In this document: piece after piece, positions 36,503-51,582 of the stretch | How the letters are laid out: every line of letters begins with the position of its first letter | How positions within the stretch are numbered: position 1 is the stretch's first letter | DNA from: Prochilodus magdalenae | Lineage: Eukaryota; Chordata; Actinopteri; Characiformes; Prochilodontidae | DNA length: 64,000 bases | Direction: 5' to 3' | NCBI GenBank assembly: GCA_024036415.1 | Contig: JAMWET010005455.1 | Span: forward strand, 463,501 to 527,500 | Made by a program: the position numbers and the translations under genes | The notes under the pieces: model-generated | What the model was told of the DNA's origin: nothing | The model's input: only the letters and a program-made list of their open reading frames with translations | Database searches by the model: none

Positions 36503-39330
36503 AGATAATCTCTCAAGGTTAATGTTGCTGTCCTAGAATTTCTATTCCGCCTTAATGCTGGAGGTATACACTGATTCCTGAAAAGGTGTCTCAATTTACA
36601 GGCTACATAATTTAAGGTGGAATGGAAATTTTGAATTAGAAACTGACCATGCTTAATCTAATCTCTATCCACTGTTGTGCTGGGTTACCTTCCATTGCTA
36701 CAGATATACACAATGTGTGAGTTTACACATGAACTCACAGTAAGTGGCCTAAAATACAACCAGCCCACCGGGAACTTTCCAGACTGTCCCAGTAACCCAC
36801 TCCAGCATTGGCCGATATATCATGAATGCACCATATAATGCTAGATACGAACAGTGTAAAACACGCTAACGTTAGCACCTTACCTCCATGGCTGTGCTGG
36901 GCTTCTTTCAGTTGTCCCTCATCTCCTGCTGTGAAGTGAGTTAATGTTAGTCCAAGTTGTTAATTGAGGGAGCGAATATTAGAGAGATATATGGAAGGAA
37001 CAAACAGTCTTCTGGAGTGATGAAAGCCTCTAGTCTTGGTTTATCTATTAGCATATCAGCCCGCTAACTGTGCCTGTGCAACGCCCCACCTGGGGTGCAC
37101 CTCTGTCGGTGAGTTGCATCATGCAGCAGCGGGGTCTAGGGGGCTTTCGCTTCAACAAAGCTGAAAAATAGACGACTCAACAACGCTTGTCAGTGTGAAT
37201 AACTGATGTTTACTCGATTCCAGGAGAAACTGATGCTCGGAGATGTTAGTGCAAGGGCACGGACGTACATGTGCGACAAATAATTAAAGAAACTTAGACG
37301 CAAAACAACATTCAGCACCATGTTTAATAAGCTGCTCTATGCTAACATGTACAGACCACAGGTTTAATCTACATCTTTCTCACATCTGCATGAGTAACAT
37401 CTTTCTGAAATTTAGCAAACGATAGATTTGCATTTGTATAACGTGGTTCCTATTACTATGTATATATACGAATATATATCCGATTATATTCAACTCAGTT
37501 TGAAGTGTTGGGGGAATACCCATTTAAGGGTTAAATAAAGGACCGCATGGAACATGTCCCTTCAAACTCTCGACAGCGGCGGCTACCCTCTGCCATCTTA
37601 TCTGAGAGCGCACACTTTGACTTTAGATTTAGCCATGCATAAATTTTTAAAGCGCAAAGCAAAAAAAAATCTCCCGACTATGTGGCTGTCTTATATGGAA
37701 ATGCTTTCCACTGCCGTATAGATAAGAACCCTTGGATGTGGACAGAAGAGAGGGAGTCTATCACCCTGCTGGCTGAGACTAGGCCTAGGGTTCATTTAAA
37801 TTGGCAAAAATTACAGTTGATTTTTATTGCCAGCACGGTTAATCAGTCAATCATTTGATGTTGAATTCTGATTGCGGCAGAGGGCTCCAAGCCCTTTTTC
37901 ATGCAGACGCTCAATACTAGTTCTAATTCCTGTTCTAGTCCTATTTTCATTCTGTCAATTCTGCCAGAAGATAATGATGGTAATAACATGCAGTTGCTTA
38001 TTGTGGTACAAAGGAACTGGGTCTAATCATGATAGAGAAAAGGATACCATTGCAATCGTCCTGCTTTTGGCAGTATAGTAGATTGAAGCGATAATTTGGG
38101 GAAAGAAATAATCACATTTTCACAATTTTTTCCTACCCCAAAATGCAGTCAATTAGCCACAGCAGATATAACGCCTAAAGTTAGCTTCTTTAATTACACA
38201 CTTGGGCTACAAATGCTAATGTAGGTGAGAAATAATAAAGGCTTAATTGGGCCAGTGAGCATTGTCCATTTTGGGGGTTTGTTTTATTTTCTTGCTTTCT
38301 ATTAGTTCTATAGATATTCTAGTTGTCAGTTGGTTTTCATTTGTAAGTAGTGTCGATACCAAATGCTTCATTTACGACACTATGAGCATACCCACAAGGG
38401 AAGAGTTTTCTTTCCCAGAACAGTACTTGGATTTTCCAACACTGGGGTATTTATGACAGGATTTGTGTCCTTGGCAACGCAGACTCTACAAAAACTGCAT
38501 TCTGGGACTCAAACGCCAAATAAACAACCATCAAGTCCAGATTGGCCCTCTCTGTTGATTTTGATGCCAGACTAAATTTCATCAGTAGTGTTTCTGCCCG
38601 GTTCTGGTGGCTTCAAGACTTCAAGGCAATGAACAACAGTTGTGCTGGAGACCATATAGCTGCTTGGAGTTCATGACATGATCAAAATGGACTGCAAATT
38701 AATTCTTTATTCCTTATTGATTTATCTTTCATTTTAAATATTAACAAAAAGGGTTTGAAGTGCATTAACAGTAATGCTGGACTGGCTAACAATCTAGTAG
38801 ATCTAAAAAGGTAACTGGTTTTATTTGCAAGGAATACATTTAGAAGTCACAGAGTTGGCCGTTAACCAGAACACATTGATCCAAGCGAGCATAACGGATA
38901 AGGGGAGGACAAAGCCGAAACCAAAAGAACAAACAACCAGAGCAAATACCAACCAGTGATCAATTACATGGGATTAACCAGAAAACACCAGAACCAAAAG
39001 GAAAGGCAAAGATTATACACTGTAAACTGATAGATTAACAGAGAACAACGCTCAGTAAGCAATGTGAAGTTGACAATACCTCGCAAAGAGAAAACCAGAC
39101 TGAACAGGTATATACTGTATACAGACATGAGACTCAGCAGTCAGGTGATGATGACCGGGGAAAGCAGCTTCTGGTTGGTTGATAATGGACATGTGGTTGA
39201 TGTCATAGGAGAAGGCATTATGGGAAATGTAATTAGGGGATGCCATGGAGGCAGGAGGAGAACCTGGAAGCATGACAGTGACACATAGATGTGTGGTCAC
39301 TGTTAGAAAGACCGAAGGATGCAACAGTTG
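36503..39330. other. Intron B sequence; no gene recognised
   Basis: No exon or defined repeat ends. The 38820-39290 part (AACCAGA-rich, ending GGCATTATGGGAAATGTAAT) may be an unassigned dispersed repeat. Confidence 0.4.
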
Positions 39331-39900
39331 AAAATGCCCATTAGATATTCTGTTAGAATAAGAATGTATGGCTATATTGACCCCATGCATAGTAAGATCA
39401 GTGCGGAGGATGGTTTCGAGTGGCCAAAGAATCTTCAAGGATTATAACTGGGGCAGACATTGCATAGGTAGTGGGGTCAGAACCTCTTGCATACTACATC
39501 CAAATGCAACATACATAACCACAAGCTGTTTGGGTGGATTGCTGTCAAGAGCCAACAAACTCAGGTACCTATAGACATGGAACTGGAACTTCATTGGACT
39601 GCATTGTTTGGTCAGATGACCCCAAAATAGAGTTATTTGGCAGCAAACACCAGAGGTGGGTTTTGCATGATCCCAAAGATAGTCAGGATCCTCATCCTTG
39701 CTCTGAAGTACAGTGGTAGATGTATGATGCACTGGGACTGTTTTTCTACCTGCACAGCTTGTACAGGTTCATGGTATTGTGGACTCCAAATACCAGCAGT
39801 TCCCTTAGTCAAGGTACCTTAGTTAGTCTCAAACTTTTGGGCCTTTGTTGGATCTTCCCATGAGACAATTATCCAAAACACACCTCAAAATCAGCATGAA
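39331..39900 (+). pseudogene. Tc1-like transposase fragment (third lineage)
   Basis: The + strand reads VWSDDPKIELFG at about 39607-39640 (the first-Asp motif, normally SDETKIELFG) followed by KHQRWVLHD-like sequence, then a VKYSGRCMMHWDCFS-like segment that corresponds to GGGSVMLWGCFS. It ends near CATGAGACAATTATCCAAAA, where the second-Asp motif QDND(P)KHT would be. Several frameshifts. This is the classic Tc1 lineage common in fish, degraded. Confidence 0.75.
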
Positions 39901-39954
39901 CTGGTTTAGTGACCACAGAGGTTTTGCCATTTCCATCCCTGACTAAAACACAAC

Positions 39955-40312
39955 TCGGCATGGAGGTTCCTGATGGTGTCCTGTGATAATCTATCCCATG
40001 CAGCTTGAATATTCTCACACAGTTCCTGCAGATTTTGCAGTAGGGGTGGATATGGAGTGATACCAGGCCTTCTGGATGTGAGACACATGACAATAATAAA
40101 CACATGAACAAACCGTTCCTCTTGGTTCACCACAGTGTTTCCACATATGGATTCAGTAGTCGTCCCCACCAAGACAAAAGCGGGACTCGTTGCTAAAAAT
40201 GACCCACTGCCATTCTGAGTCACTCTATGACATTCTTTGGCAATGTTGACGTGGTGTTAAGGGCAGTCGTAATAACGGTGTGTATACATGTAGTCCTGCA
40301 TCGTGCAGACGC
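39955..40312 (-). mobile_element. Family X Tc1-like nonautonomous element, copy 6 (internal fragment)
   Basis: The minus strand contains the family X centre: GLHAHRPL remnants (40300 side), a first-Asp region in which Asp is lost (reading ATSPAFVLVG), the shared deletion junction next to SRRPGITPYPPL, and QELCENIQAAWDRLSQDTIR. Both TIRs are absent. Confidence 0.75.
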
Positions 40313-42570
<2,258 letters not shown>

Positions 42571-43264
42571 TGTAATTTTTAAGTTTTTATATTTATTTTT
42601 TGCAAATATTAGTTATATGAAGTTAAAACTAGTTTCAACTGTTGTTAAAGGGTCCTTTGTGCATGTTTGCCTTGGGCCCCAACAGAGTCTAGAATCTCCA
42701 CTGTGTGACCCACTTAAGCCTCAATGCAACAATGGATTCTTGAAGGTTTCTGCTCTTGTAGCTTTTATTTTGTCACAAAAATACAAAAGATGAGCAAGAA
42801 AACATGTGAATAGGAAATTCCAGCTATGTCTGGGGCAGCAGTGAGCAGGATGTTAGTGAACCAGCCTTGTGACCAAAGGACCGGTTTGATTCTCTGGCAT
42901 TGTTACTCTGATGGCATCATCACAGTGCATACAACAATAAAGACAGCATCGTGCTTCATTTCCATAGTGATTCAAAACATGGTAGTACACAGAAAGCTCT
43001 GATTCTAAGAGGCAGGAAGTAGACAATTTTAATGACTTAAGCCCTATTCAGATGGGATTAGTTTTATATGGGGAGGTGGGGTAATGTAATTTAGTCCTGC
43101 CTAAATAAATGTAGTCCAGTCTGAATGCGTCATGAGTGGAGGCGCTCCAAGTGACAGTTAGTTTTGTTGCGCATGCCACAGGAACCTCGGGTTATAAAAT
43201 ATGGCGTTCCAGACAGAATGGTCATGTGCTGTTTCATCAGACTGTTTTCTAGTGGTAACGTATT
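42571..43264. other. Intron C sequence; no gene recognised
   Basis: Apart from the GGGCCCC-flanked remnant near 42660-42720, nothing was recognised. Confidence 0.4.
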
Positions 43265-43885
43265 ACGCATGTTACTCCAACAACCACACCCTCCAGCCGC
43301 CCCCTGTTCCAACCTCTGAATCCGGAAAGAGGTACCGGAACATGCAAGTCAGAACCACCGGATTCAAAACAGATTTAAAAACAGTTTTTACCCAAGAGCT
43401 ATCAAACTGGTCACACTGGCAACACCTACCAGAACATGACTGCAAAACTATAGACTGTTACTGATCCAGCCCTGATCACCCCAGCAACTGCACACCCATA
43501 GGACTGTATGCACTGTTTTAGCTGAACTGTTTTAGCTGTTTACCTGTCCATCGCACTGCTATTCTCACTAGCTGCGCTGTATACTATTATATATACACAT
43601 ACCTAACTGCACACCTGGCCACCTCAACATATTGTACTTTCCCATATGTACACTTAACACTAAGCTTTTTGTCACTGTACCTCATATGCTAAGCGCTCCT
43701 CAGTTCTAGCAACATTCTGATGAACAGTTACTGCTCCTGCACGTCTATCTCACTGTCAATTGGCACATTATTGTGTCCCTGTCTTTCTGTTTTGCATTAT
43801 TAATTACTATTTATCTGTTGTTTTTTATCACTGCACTGGGGAAGGTGGGTTCACTTGAATTGAATTGAATTGAATTGAAAGTTTT
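43265..43885 (+). pseudogene. LINE 3' end with (GAATT)n tail
   Basis: The + strand contains MQVRTTGFKT-like and TVFTQELSN / FYPRAIKL-like remnants (TTTTTACCCAAGAGCTATCA), typical of the C-terminal end of fish LINE ORF2. A long 3' UTR follows, ending TTATCACTGCACTGGGGAAG and a TTGAATTGAATTGAATTGAA microsatellite tail. Class not certain. Confidence 0.6.
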
Positions 43886-43934
43886 TTTTAAGATTCAAGA
43901 GTTTTATTGTCATATGCACAGCATAACAAGTATT

Positions 43935-43937
<3 letters not shown>

Positions 43938-43977
<40 letters not shown>
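43938..43977. repeat. (AT)n microsatellite interrupted by a transposon
   Basis: An AT run that continues on the far side of the 43978-44509 element (44510-44526). Confidence 0.85.
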
Positions 43978-43980
<3 letters not shown>

Positions 43981-44509
43981 GGGTTGGACAATGAAACCGA
44001 AACACCTGGTTTTAGACCACAATCATTTATTAGTATGGTGTAGGGCCTCCTTTTGCGGCCAATACATCGTCAGTTCGTCTTGGGAATGACATATACAAGT
44101 CCTGCACAGTGGTCAGAGGGATTTTAAGCCATTCTTCTTGCAGGATAGTGGCCAGGTCACTACGTGATGCTGGTGGAGGTTCGTCCTTCTTGGTGGTATG
44201 CTGACATTACCCTGGATACCGTGCCTCTTGATACATCACAAAGACTTGCTGTCTTGGTCACAGATGCGCCAGCAAGACGTGCACCAACAGTCTGTCCTCT
44301 TTTGAACTCTGGTATGTCACCCATAATGCTGTGTGCATTGCAATATTTTGAGCAGAACTGTGCTCTTACCTGCTAACTGAACCTTCACACTCTGCTCTTA
44401 CTGGTGCAATGTGCAATTAATGAAGATTGGCCACCAGGCTGGTCCAATTTAGCCATGAGACCTCCCACACTAAAATGACAGGTGTTTCAGTTTCATTGTC
44501 CAACCCCTG
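43978..44509. mobile_element. Complete nonautonomous Tc1/mariner-type element (532 bp)
   Basis: It is bounded by inverted repeats of about 32 bp with one mismatch: CAGGGGTTGGACAATGAAAC at the left and its complement ending GTCCAACCCCTG at the right. Flanking TA on both sides indicates a TA target-site duplication inside an (AT)n run. The interior contains transposase-like sequence on the minus strand (CTTGCAGGATAGTGGCCAGG region) but no intact frame. Good TIR identity suggests a relatively recent insertion. Confidence 0.85.
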
Positions 44510-44526
44510 TATATATATATATATTT

Positions 44527-46023
44527 GGAGGTGTCAGCAGTGCTAAATCACGTAGCCACTCCCATCTCAGTCATTTATGCTGAGATTTTTTATCCCATGA
44601 GAATCATTCACACATTTTAATGTCCTGTAGTGAACTACATTACTCCCAGTCCTCATGTCCAGCTAATACGAATAGGGCTTTAGGGAAGGCAGAGAAACAA
44701 AGACAGTATCGCCAGTGATGAACTAGGTAAGACCAGCCTTTCCTTACAAGCTGAGTCTCCTGACTGCTGATTCACTGTCAGAATTATGGGAGTGCATCAA
44801 AACAAACTCTGCTCTTTACATTTGGGAGGACGCTGCTATTTTTGATTTTTTTGCTCTCATCATTCTCCTCCGTACCGCTGCAGGACGCCTTCGACCGAAC
44901 GAGCGCACCAGGGATGGCATTAAAAAGTTGCTCTCAGAGCAGAAGAAAACTTTTGAGTGTGCCGAAGCGCATGGCAGAATCGCTGAGCGGCCAGCACACG
45001 GAGGCCCGGACAGTGATGGATTTGGTTTTGAAAGTGTGCAGGGATCAGTGGACTGACCTGTAATTACTGCAACCGCCGCAGAGGCACCTAATTAATTACA
45101 GATTAGCTGGACCCAAACTAGGAGTGAGATGAAGTTGGAGAAGGCGAGGCTGATGGGCTCCTCTCAGGGGGTGGTGGGGGCATGCGGAGTGGGGAAGATA
45201 AAACCCGAAAGCGGCAGGATATTGGCACGGGCCGGCAGGATGTTTAAGCCGGCTGGAGTTAAGAGATTATTGCTTATTGAGCTGGAGCTAACTTTGGCAA
45301 GGTGTCCGCCTTTGTCAACACTTTTTTTTCTCCTACGGCTGGAGCATCAAGTGCAAAGCGGAGTTCATCCTGCCAGCTGCACTGTGGAAACATCAACTGC
45401 AGTGAGCAACTCTCCACCAACCGCTGCAGAAACACATGCAGTCAATATGCTTGCCAATTGCTATTGATGGAGTGCAGCTAGCCAAGTTGGGCTGAAAGGA
45501 AGCAATTGTGGTTCAAGATAAAGAAAAAGTTTCTAATTTGCTACAGAATACGTTGAAACCACTGTGAAAGCTAGCACTTTCGTTCATGCAGAGTTAGACG
45601 TCAAAGCTTTACGTGCCAACCGAAACTCACCAGCAAACTACAGTGCAAATACAAAGTTCTTACAGTCTCCCGTTGACCTGTGGCTGCGCTAAAGCTGACC
45701 CTGTCACCAGTCCAGACGGCCCACACTCCGGACGAGTTATTTTAAGCTGTGTCTCCTGGTCTCTTTGTCTGGAGAGTATCAGAACCGCGTCCTTAAGCCT
45801 TTTACTTTTTTATCCTGCAGATCAAAATACATCTTTGAAATGTCAGATGCTGTGTAAGATTATAATAGCAGAGAAATGAGCGAGGAATGTGAATAATTTA
45901 TAACGAGCCAGAATAAACAAAGGTAACCTAGGACAAACTATGTTTGTATTGAACGAGTTGGTTCCTGCAGTAAACAAATATAAATGGTACAGAAAGGGCG
46001 AGCAACAAATGAAGATATACTGT
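44527..46023. other. Intron C sequence; no gene recognised
   Basis: The open frame at 44842-45063 follows an acceptor-like tract but has no GABA-A alpha similarity and ends without a clear donor. Nothing else assignable. Confidence 0.45.
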
Positions 46024-46080
<57 letters not shown>

Positions 46081-46092
46081 TGTGTGTGTGTA
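46024..46092 (+). repeat. (GT)n microsatellite
   Basis: About 32 GT units with two interruptions, directly abutting the end of family X copy 8. Confidence 0.95.
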
Positions 46093-46990
46093 TACTTATC
46101 ATCAAAAGAATAGTTGTGTTTGTATTGCAGTGCTGTTGGGATAAAGGTTACCAGAAACAATAAATAATGATAAATTTAGATATGGACAATATTTATTGAG
46201 ATACTCATACAATAATGGTGTCCTGTGACAATCCAACCCATGCAGCTTTAATATTCTCATGCAGTCCCTGCAGATTTTGTGGTAGTGGAGGAGGTGGAGT
46301 GACACCAGGCCTTCTGAGCATGTGACGTGTGACAGCAAGCCATTTATCTTGGCGCTGACTACGGAGCCTCCACACAGATTTGTCGACTCCACCAAGACAA
46401 AAGCATGACTCATCACTGAAGATGACCAGCTGCCATTATGAGTCACTCTATGACAGTCTGATATGACTCCATTACAGTCTTTGGTGGCATTGACGTGGTG
46501 TTAAGGGCAGTAATCGTAATGGTTTGCGTGCATGTAGTCCTGCGCTGTGTATTCGCCTGCCAGTGGTGCTGGCACCTCTGCACATGTTCCTCCCAGATCC
46601 TTCCTGTCGCTAGGGCGTACCTTCCTGTATGCCACCAACACTGTGCTACGGATTATCCGCATGGCTAAAATGGCACGTAATACGCTGATAAGACCATCCC
46701 GCCCTACAGTGGTACCCCTCTCGATTTCTTCCTACTGCTCGAATTACTTTCAGACTCTTCTCTGAGGCATATTTCACTTGCAAAGGAAGCTACCAACACA
46801 TTAGGAGTCAGAATGGAAAGCATGTGCAACAGGACAGGCTTTTATTCTCAGTCAGGTCCGTATTCTCTATGAGACCCGTCCCTGCTTACATCATATGCGA
46901 GGCTAAGCGTGTTTCATGCATGTTCGCATGTTTCATGATGTCAAACCTAGCCACCAAGTATTATAACTCGTTGCTCTTTTTTTGATGACA
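46093..46990 (-). mobile_element. Family X Tc1-like copy 8, longer form retaining the N-terminal region
   Basis: On the minus strand the element runs from a degraded end at about 46990 to the TIR at 46093 (ACTTATCATCAAAAGAATAG). It contains the sequence before and around the transposase start (MPQRRV-like at about 46766) and helix-turn-helix remnants, which most copies lack. It then has the first-Asp region and the same central deletion junction as the short copies (SEGLVSLHLLHYHKICRDC). It looks like an intermediate between an autonomous element and the short family. Confidence 0.75.
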
Positions 46991-49900
46991 TATATATTTA
47001 TGATAGTGACGACACTATTGATAATCAAATATGTATTACACTATTGTCATAAACAGTGTTACATGTGACTTTGTGAGGGAGAAGAATCACTGTTGCTCTC
47101 GGCAGATCTGGTCTCCAGAGGCCTAAACGTGACTAATCATGAGACTGCACTCTGGGTAAGAATCTCATCATTAACTGGCCACAGGGTTTCATGTGAAGGA
47201 GCTGTCTCTTTACTTCCCCCACACAGGTCTGCTGTGCTTTCCATCATCAACAAGACCCCCACACCCCCCACACCCTCTCTCTTTTCCTTTTTACTCCTGT
47301 TAGCCCTTGCCTAAGAAGCAGCACTTGAGAGTATGTCATGGCAACCCAGGTGCTTTGTAACGGATGTGTGTATCTGTGCATGTGTACAGTTTGATCAGCG
47401 TCCCAGAGCCCAGGATTGGGTAAAGTGCAAACACACGGCTCAGGGGGAATTGCTCTTGTTCAAACTAATATGAAGTGCGGCAGGAGGCTGTCCTTCACAT
47501 TTTGCCCATGGAAAACCCCCAGTCATTCCTGTCTTGGCTCGTTCAGAGAAGAAGGTCCACACCTGCCTACTTTGTTGGCATGTTTCGTGTAGTGATGGCC
47601 AGATAACAGCGCTGAAGTCAGTAGGAAGTGTTCCTGCCTGTACCCAGAGCAAAACTGCAATTAAAAGGTGTCTAAGAACCTTCCAGACCAGGTCCTTGGT
47701 TGAGGGTACTTTTGTGGCTAGGTGGGCTAGAATCCAGCCTTACAGTAGTAATTATGCCAGCCAGGAGACCTTGCTGTACTTCAAGGGCACAATCAAAATG
47801 AACTGGTAACAGCTCGCTCAAAGGTAATGCATAATACATGACTTAAGTGTTTCATAAGCTCTATTAATAATTGCCAATTAGGATTTTTTTTTGTTCTTAA
47901 TTCCCAGAAAATCACTGACGAACATGCCTTAAGGAGCTGCTCATGTATTCAATACGGGAGTGATAATTCAGCGCTGACGAGCGAGCCTAGGCCATAAACG
48001 TTTATATTACATAAGCTGCATTACATGTAGAAAGTAAAGCAAGCAATGGCTAGGCTGCTTGAGAAATGTTAATCATAACAGTAGCAGGCAAAGTCCATCA
48101 TTGCGTATCCCCAGGTCTTCAGATGTGCCTCAGCAAGCCAACAGCCAGTGTAGATGGGCTGCTAGACTCCAATCTGGAGGTCCTAATGAGGTGCAGAGCA
48201 CAACCTTATTAGTATTCCGCAGGGCTCGCGCCGCCGATGTCTGCAGACGTGATGAAGCAGAGCGTTGACTGCAAGCCCCAGGCTGGCCACTGTGGGTAAT
48301 AGAGCGGCCGGCCAGGGAGGCGTGTGTGGGGGGGGTGGGTGTTATGTTAAACAGTGTTCTTTTAGCTGCCCTTAGGTCATGTACATCACGTCCCCCAAAC
48401 TGGCACGGCTGAGCACTAACTCTGGGGTGTTTTTCCTCCCCGACAGTCCATCCTCCCCTTCCCCGGGTGTCACGATGGCTGAGATAACTCCCTCATGGGA
48501 AAACATGTCTGCTTCGTACTGCCTCCTCTTTTTTCGGGCCTCTTTGGAACGGTGAAAATATTGATGGCGAGAAACGATTCATTTGCTCCATTTTAGGGGC
48601 GAAAAAGCAAATGACACGCTTACATTTATAGGCCCATGCAACAGCTCCCAAATGCCGCTCGGACGCTGATATTTAATTAATCACTCACGCGCTGGATGGC
48701 TGCCAGCTTCTTGAATCCTCCCCTGACAAGCCTGACCCCGTATTTGATGTGGATAATCCCGTTTTATCATTTTCCCTGCAGCCCGAGTGTAATGTGTGAT
48801 TTATGATTGGGCCACACATTTCAAACAATAGCCCCGCCGTCTTTGCTGACACGAGAGCATCTCGAGTGACATTCTTTGCCGATGTTTCCCTCCATATTTT
48901 TCTCCTCCGTGGCTGCCTGATGGAGATCAGATCATAATGAGAAGCTTCACTGCCGCTCCTTGTTTAGTATTCCACCTTTTTTGTTGCCCATAAAACGAAA
49001 TATAATTGTTTATGGCTCGATTTTATGGTAACAGACAAGGCATAACGAACGTCCTTCCTGATATTAGCCACTCTCAACAGCACTCCATTCCCCCCCCCAG
49101 CATAACTAAGATGTTTTATTTATTCACCTATTTCAAACAGATTTGTTTGATCTCATGAGTGCATGAACATGGAACAGACAGATCTCGCCACATTAATTCA
49201 GACGTCTTGCTGTAGAGACAGCAAGGGTGGATGAAGCCAGCTCCCTGTGGAGGCACCACAATCCTGTCTGCGGTTTAGTCCTCTGCCAACGAGGCAGGTG
49301 GTAGCAGACCAAGTGGAATGATTGCTTATATCTGCTTTAATGGGCACCTATTCTGTAGCATCCTCTCACATCGCTCCTGAATCTCCGATGCTGGAATGGA
49401 AAACATCAAGCTACTGCACACTGACCTATTAAAAATTCTGATTTCACACCACAATTCATTTATCTTTTGTTGTTGAAAGTTGCATGGGCACCAGGGCCCC
49501 TTAAGAAGTGCTGAGCTTTTCTTAGAAGTGATAGACGGTGGAGCCAGGTGGTCAAGTGTGTGTCACCTTCCTGTCCAGTGACTTTTGGCAAGGTAGTGCC
49601 AAGACTCTCAGGCCACAGTTCTAAAATAAAATGTGTCTCTTAAGCTCTTAGGACCGGAGGTGTGAGTGTGTGTGTGTGTTTACGCTTGCAATGCATCTGA
49701 AATTAGCATTTAATATACTTAGGCTGTGGCTAATCATGTTACTTGCTTACAGAAACACCTGAGTAATTGAACTATGCTGGAAAAGGTGGAGGGTGCAGTA
49801 ATATAGCGGAGCAGTCAGAAAGTCCAGGAGAAAAAGTGAACACAGACTTAGGGATCAGTAATATTGATGGCATTGGGTCTCTGGTTAACTCTTCAGTTCA

Positions 49901-50234
49901 GTGAGTGTCATTGAGATACAATGGATTTTCAGCATATCATCAAATTTGTGGGTTTGTCTCGGTACTCTGATTGCTGCCTTTAGGCACTCGGATTGATGCT
50001 TAAAAGAAGCATCCCAGCATGCTGGTTTACGCCTTTTGGGTAAATCACATTTTGTACAGTCCTCCAGCAACCCTAAAAGAATGAAATTCGGTAGATATAC
50101 ACAGTCATATAGAATATTAATACTACCTCCATGTAAACTCCTCGGACAAACAATAAGCCACCTCTGTGATGTTCTTGGGGTGTTTTAGGTACGTAGAAAT
50201 GGGTTCCTTGGTTGAGGTGACAGTAAATTTCAAC
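46991..50234. other. Intron C sequence; repeat-poor block near 48.4-49.2 kb
   Basis: No exon or transposon ends recognised. The 48480-49140 stretch is repeat-free, with TAATTAATCA and TTTATGATTGGGCC words, and is the best candidate in the window for conserved regulatory sequence. Inference from composition only. Confidence 0.4.
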
Positions 50235-51000
50235 CACAGGGCCTAATGACATACCTAATAGTGTGTAATACCTCCACAAGCATGAATAACTGCTGTGATT
50301 GGATTTGGCATGGACTGGACAAGTTTCTGGATGTAGGCCACATCAATGTTCAGACATACATCAAAGAATCGTTCAGTTGGACCAGATTTGGTGGCTGCCT
50401 TCCTTGGCATTTTACTAGCTGTTCCAGGTAGTCCCAAAGATTTCCAAGGGGATACAAATCTGTGAGGTTTTGAGGCCCAGTCCGGATATGTGAATGCTCC
50501 TGAATGTTCATCCTATGCCCTGTGAATGCGAGAACTGTCATCTTGGAATAAGGGATAGGAATGTTATGTTCCTCGGTAAGACGCTGATAAGAAAAAGGTG
50601 AAATCTGGTTGTCCAGCAGCTCAAATCTGGTTGTCCAGCAGCAGGCACCATGGTTCAAATTTCCTGTCATCTCAAACAAAGAACCCATTTCCACATAATT
50701 AACCCCATCCCCCTCCAACAGAACATCACAGAAGGGGCTCGTTTTTTGTCCAGGGAGTTTTTTAATAAGCAAAATGTTGCATTGTATGTATGACGTAGAG
50801 TATGTGGGACCTGGAAAGGCTGAGTGCATCTGGCTCTCAGTCTGCTCCGGGTTTCTCATGCCAAAGAAAGGTGGTCAATGTGGATGCCAGTCCACTAAAA
50901 ATCATATGAGAGGATCTGAGCCCTGTCTTCTGAGATCCCTTGAAGTAACATTCATCCACTTTGCCTTTTAAATCTCTTCCCATTTGCAGTCCGTCTGTGC
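50235..51000 (-). pseudogene. Degraded Tc1-like element related to family Y, retaining central transposase
   Basis: The minus strand gives the C-terminal end (AYIQKLVQSMPNPITAVIHA, 50240-50340) preceded by NLWDYLEQLV. The adjoining motif reads DLYPLG where active enzymes have DLNPIE. Upstream, another frame reads QDDSSRIHRA (second-Asp motif) at about 50505-50535, and AFTGHRMNIQEHSHI in the overlapping frame. It still has central sequence that the other family Y copies have lost, but with frameshifts and a changed Glu motif. Ends uncertain. Confidence 0.65.
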
Positions 51001-51582
51001 TCAGCCACATTTAAGCAGCAGTTCCGCTAGTCTAAAGCAGTACTGAGCTGGACATGTCCCCCCTGAGTCCTCCACCTCTCTCAATGCCTTTCAAAATTAT
51101 GTAACACCTCTGAAGCATATCTGCAGTGGTATTGCTGTCCCACCAAAGCCCTTTCTTTCTATACTGTCATCACAGTTGTCTTGACAGATGGCGAGGGACC
51201 GGCACGCACCAAGCCAGAACCAGCACTTTATCAATACTCGGATTATCCTGTATTACTTTCTCAAGGTCCCATATGGGTGGAAGGGTACTGCTGTATCTAG
51301 TGGTCCACACAAACCCTCAAAAAGACAACAGAACAAATATCGGCATGACAGCGGAGGCTCCTGAGGTTATACTACGCTGCCAAGGCTGGCTTACACATGA
51401 TGTGTCATTTGAAATAAGTCCAGAATTGCTGAGTCAGAGCACATGGGCCCCATGGTCTGAGTCAGAAGGCATCAGTCTGTGTTACACAGGACTCAAGGAC
51501 ACTGCAATGATCCAGAGGTCATCTGGGGAAGATGTAGCCTTCATTCACCCAATCAGATAACATAAATATCTGCATTAATATA

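Noticed and set aside
44842..45063. Open frame after an acceptor-like CCGCTGCAG, considered as a possible alternative gabra3 exon
   Set aside because: The translation has no similarity to any GABA-A alpha segment and exon C already joins exon D in phase.
45843..46160. 105-codon minus-strand open frame with a TH repeat
   Set aside because: It crosses the (GT)n microsatellite; the repeat keeps the frame open.
50350..50859. 169-codon minus-strand open frame as a host gene
   Set aside because: Its C-terminal part (NLWDYLEQLV) is Tc1-like transposase; it is a pseudogene fragment.
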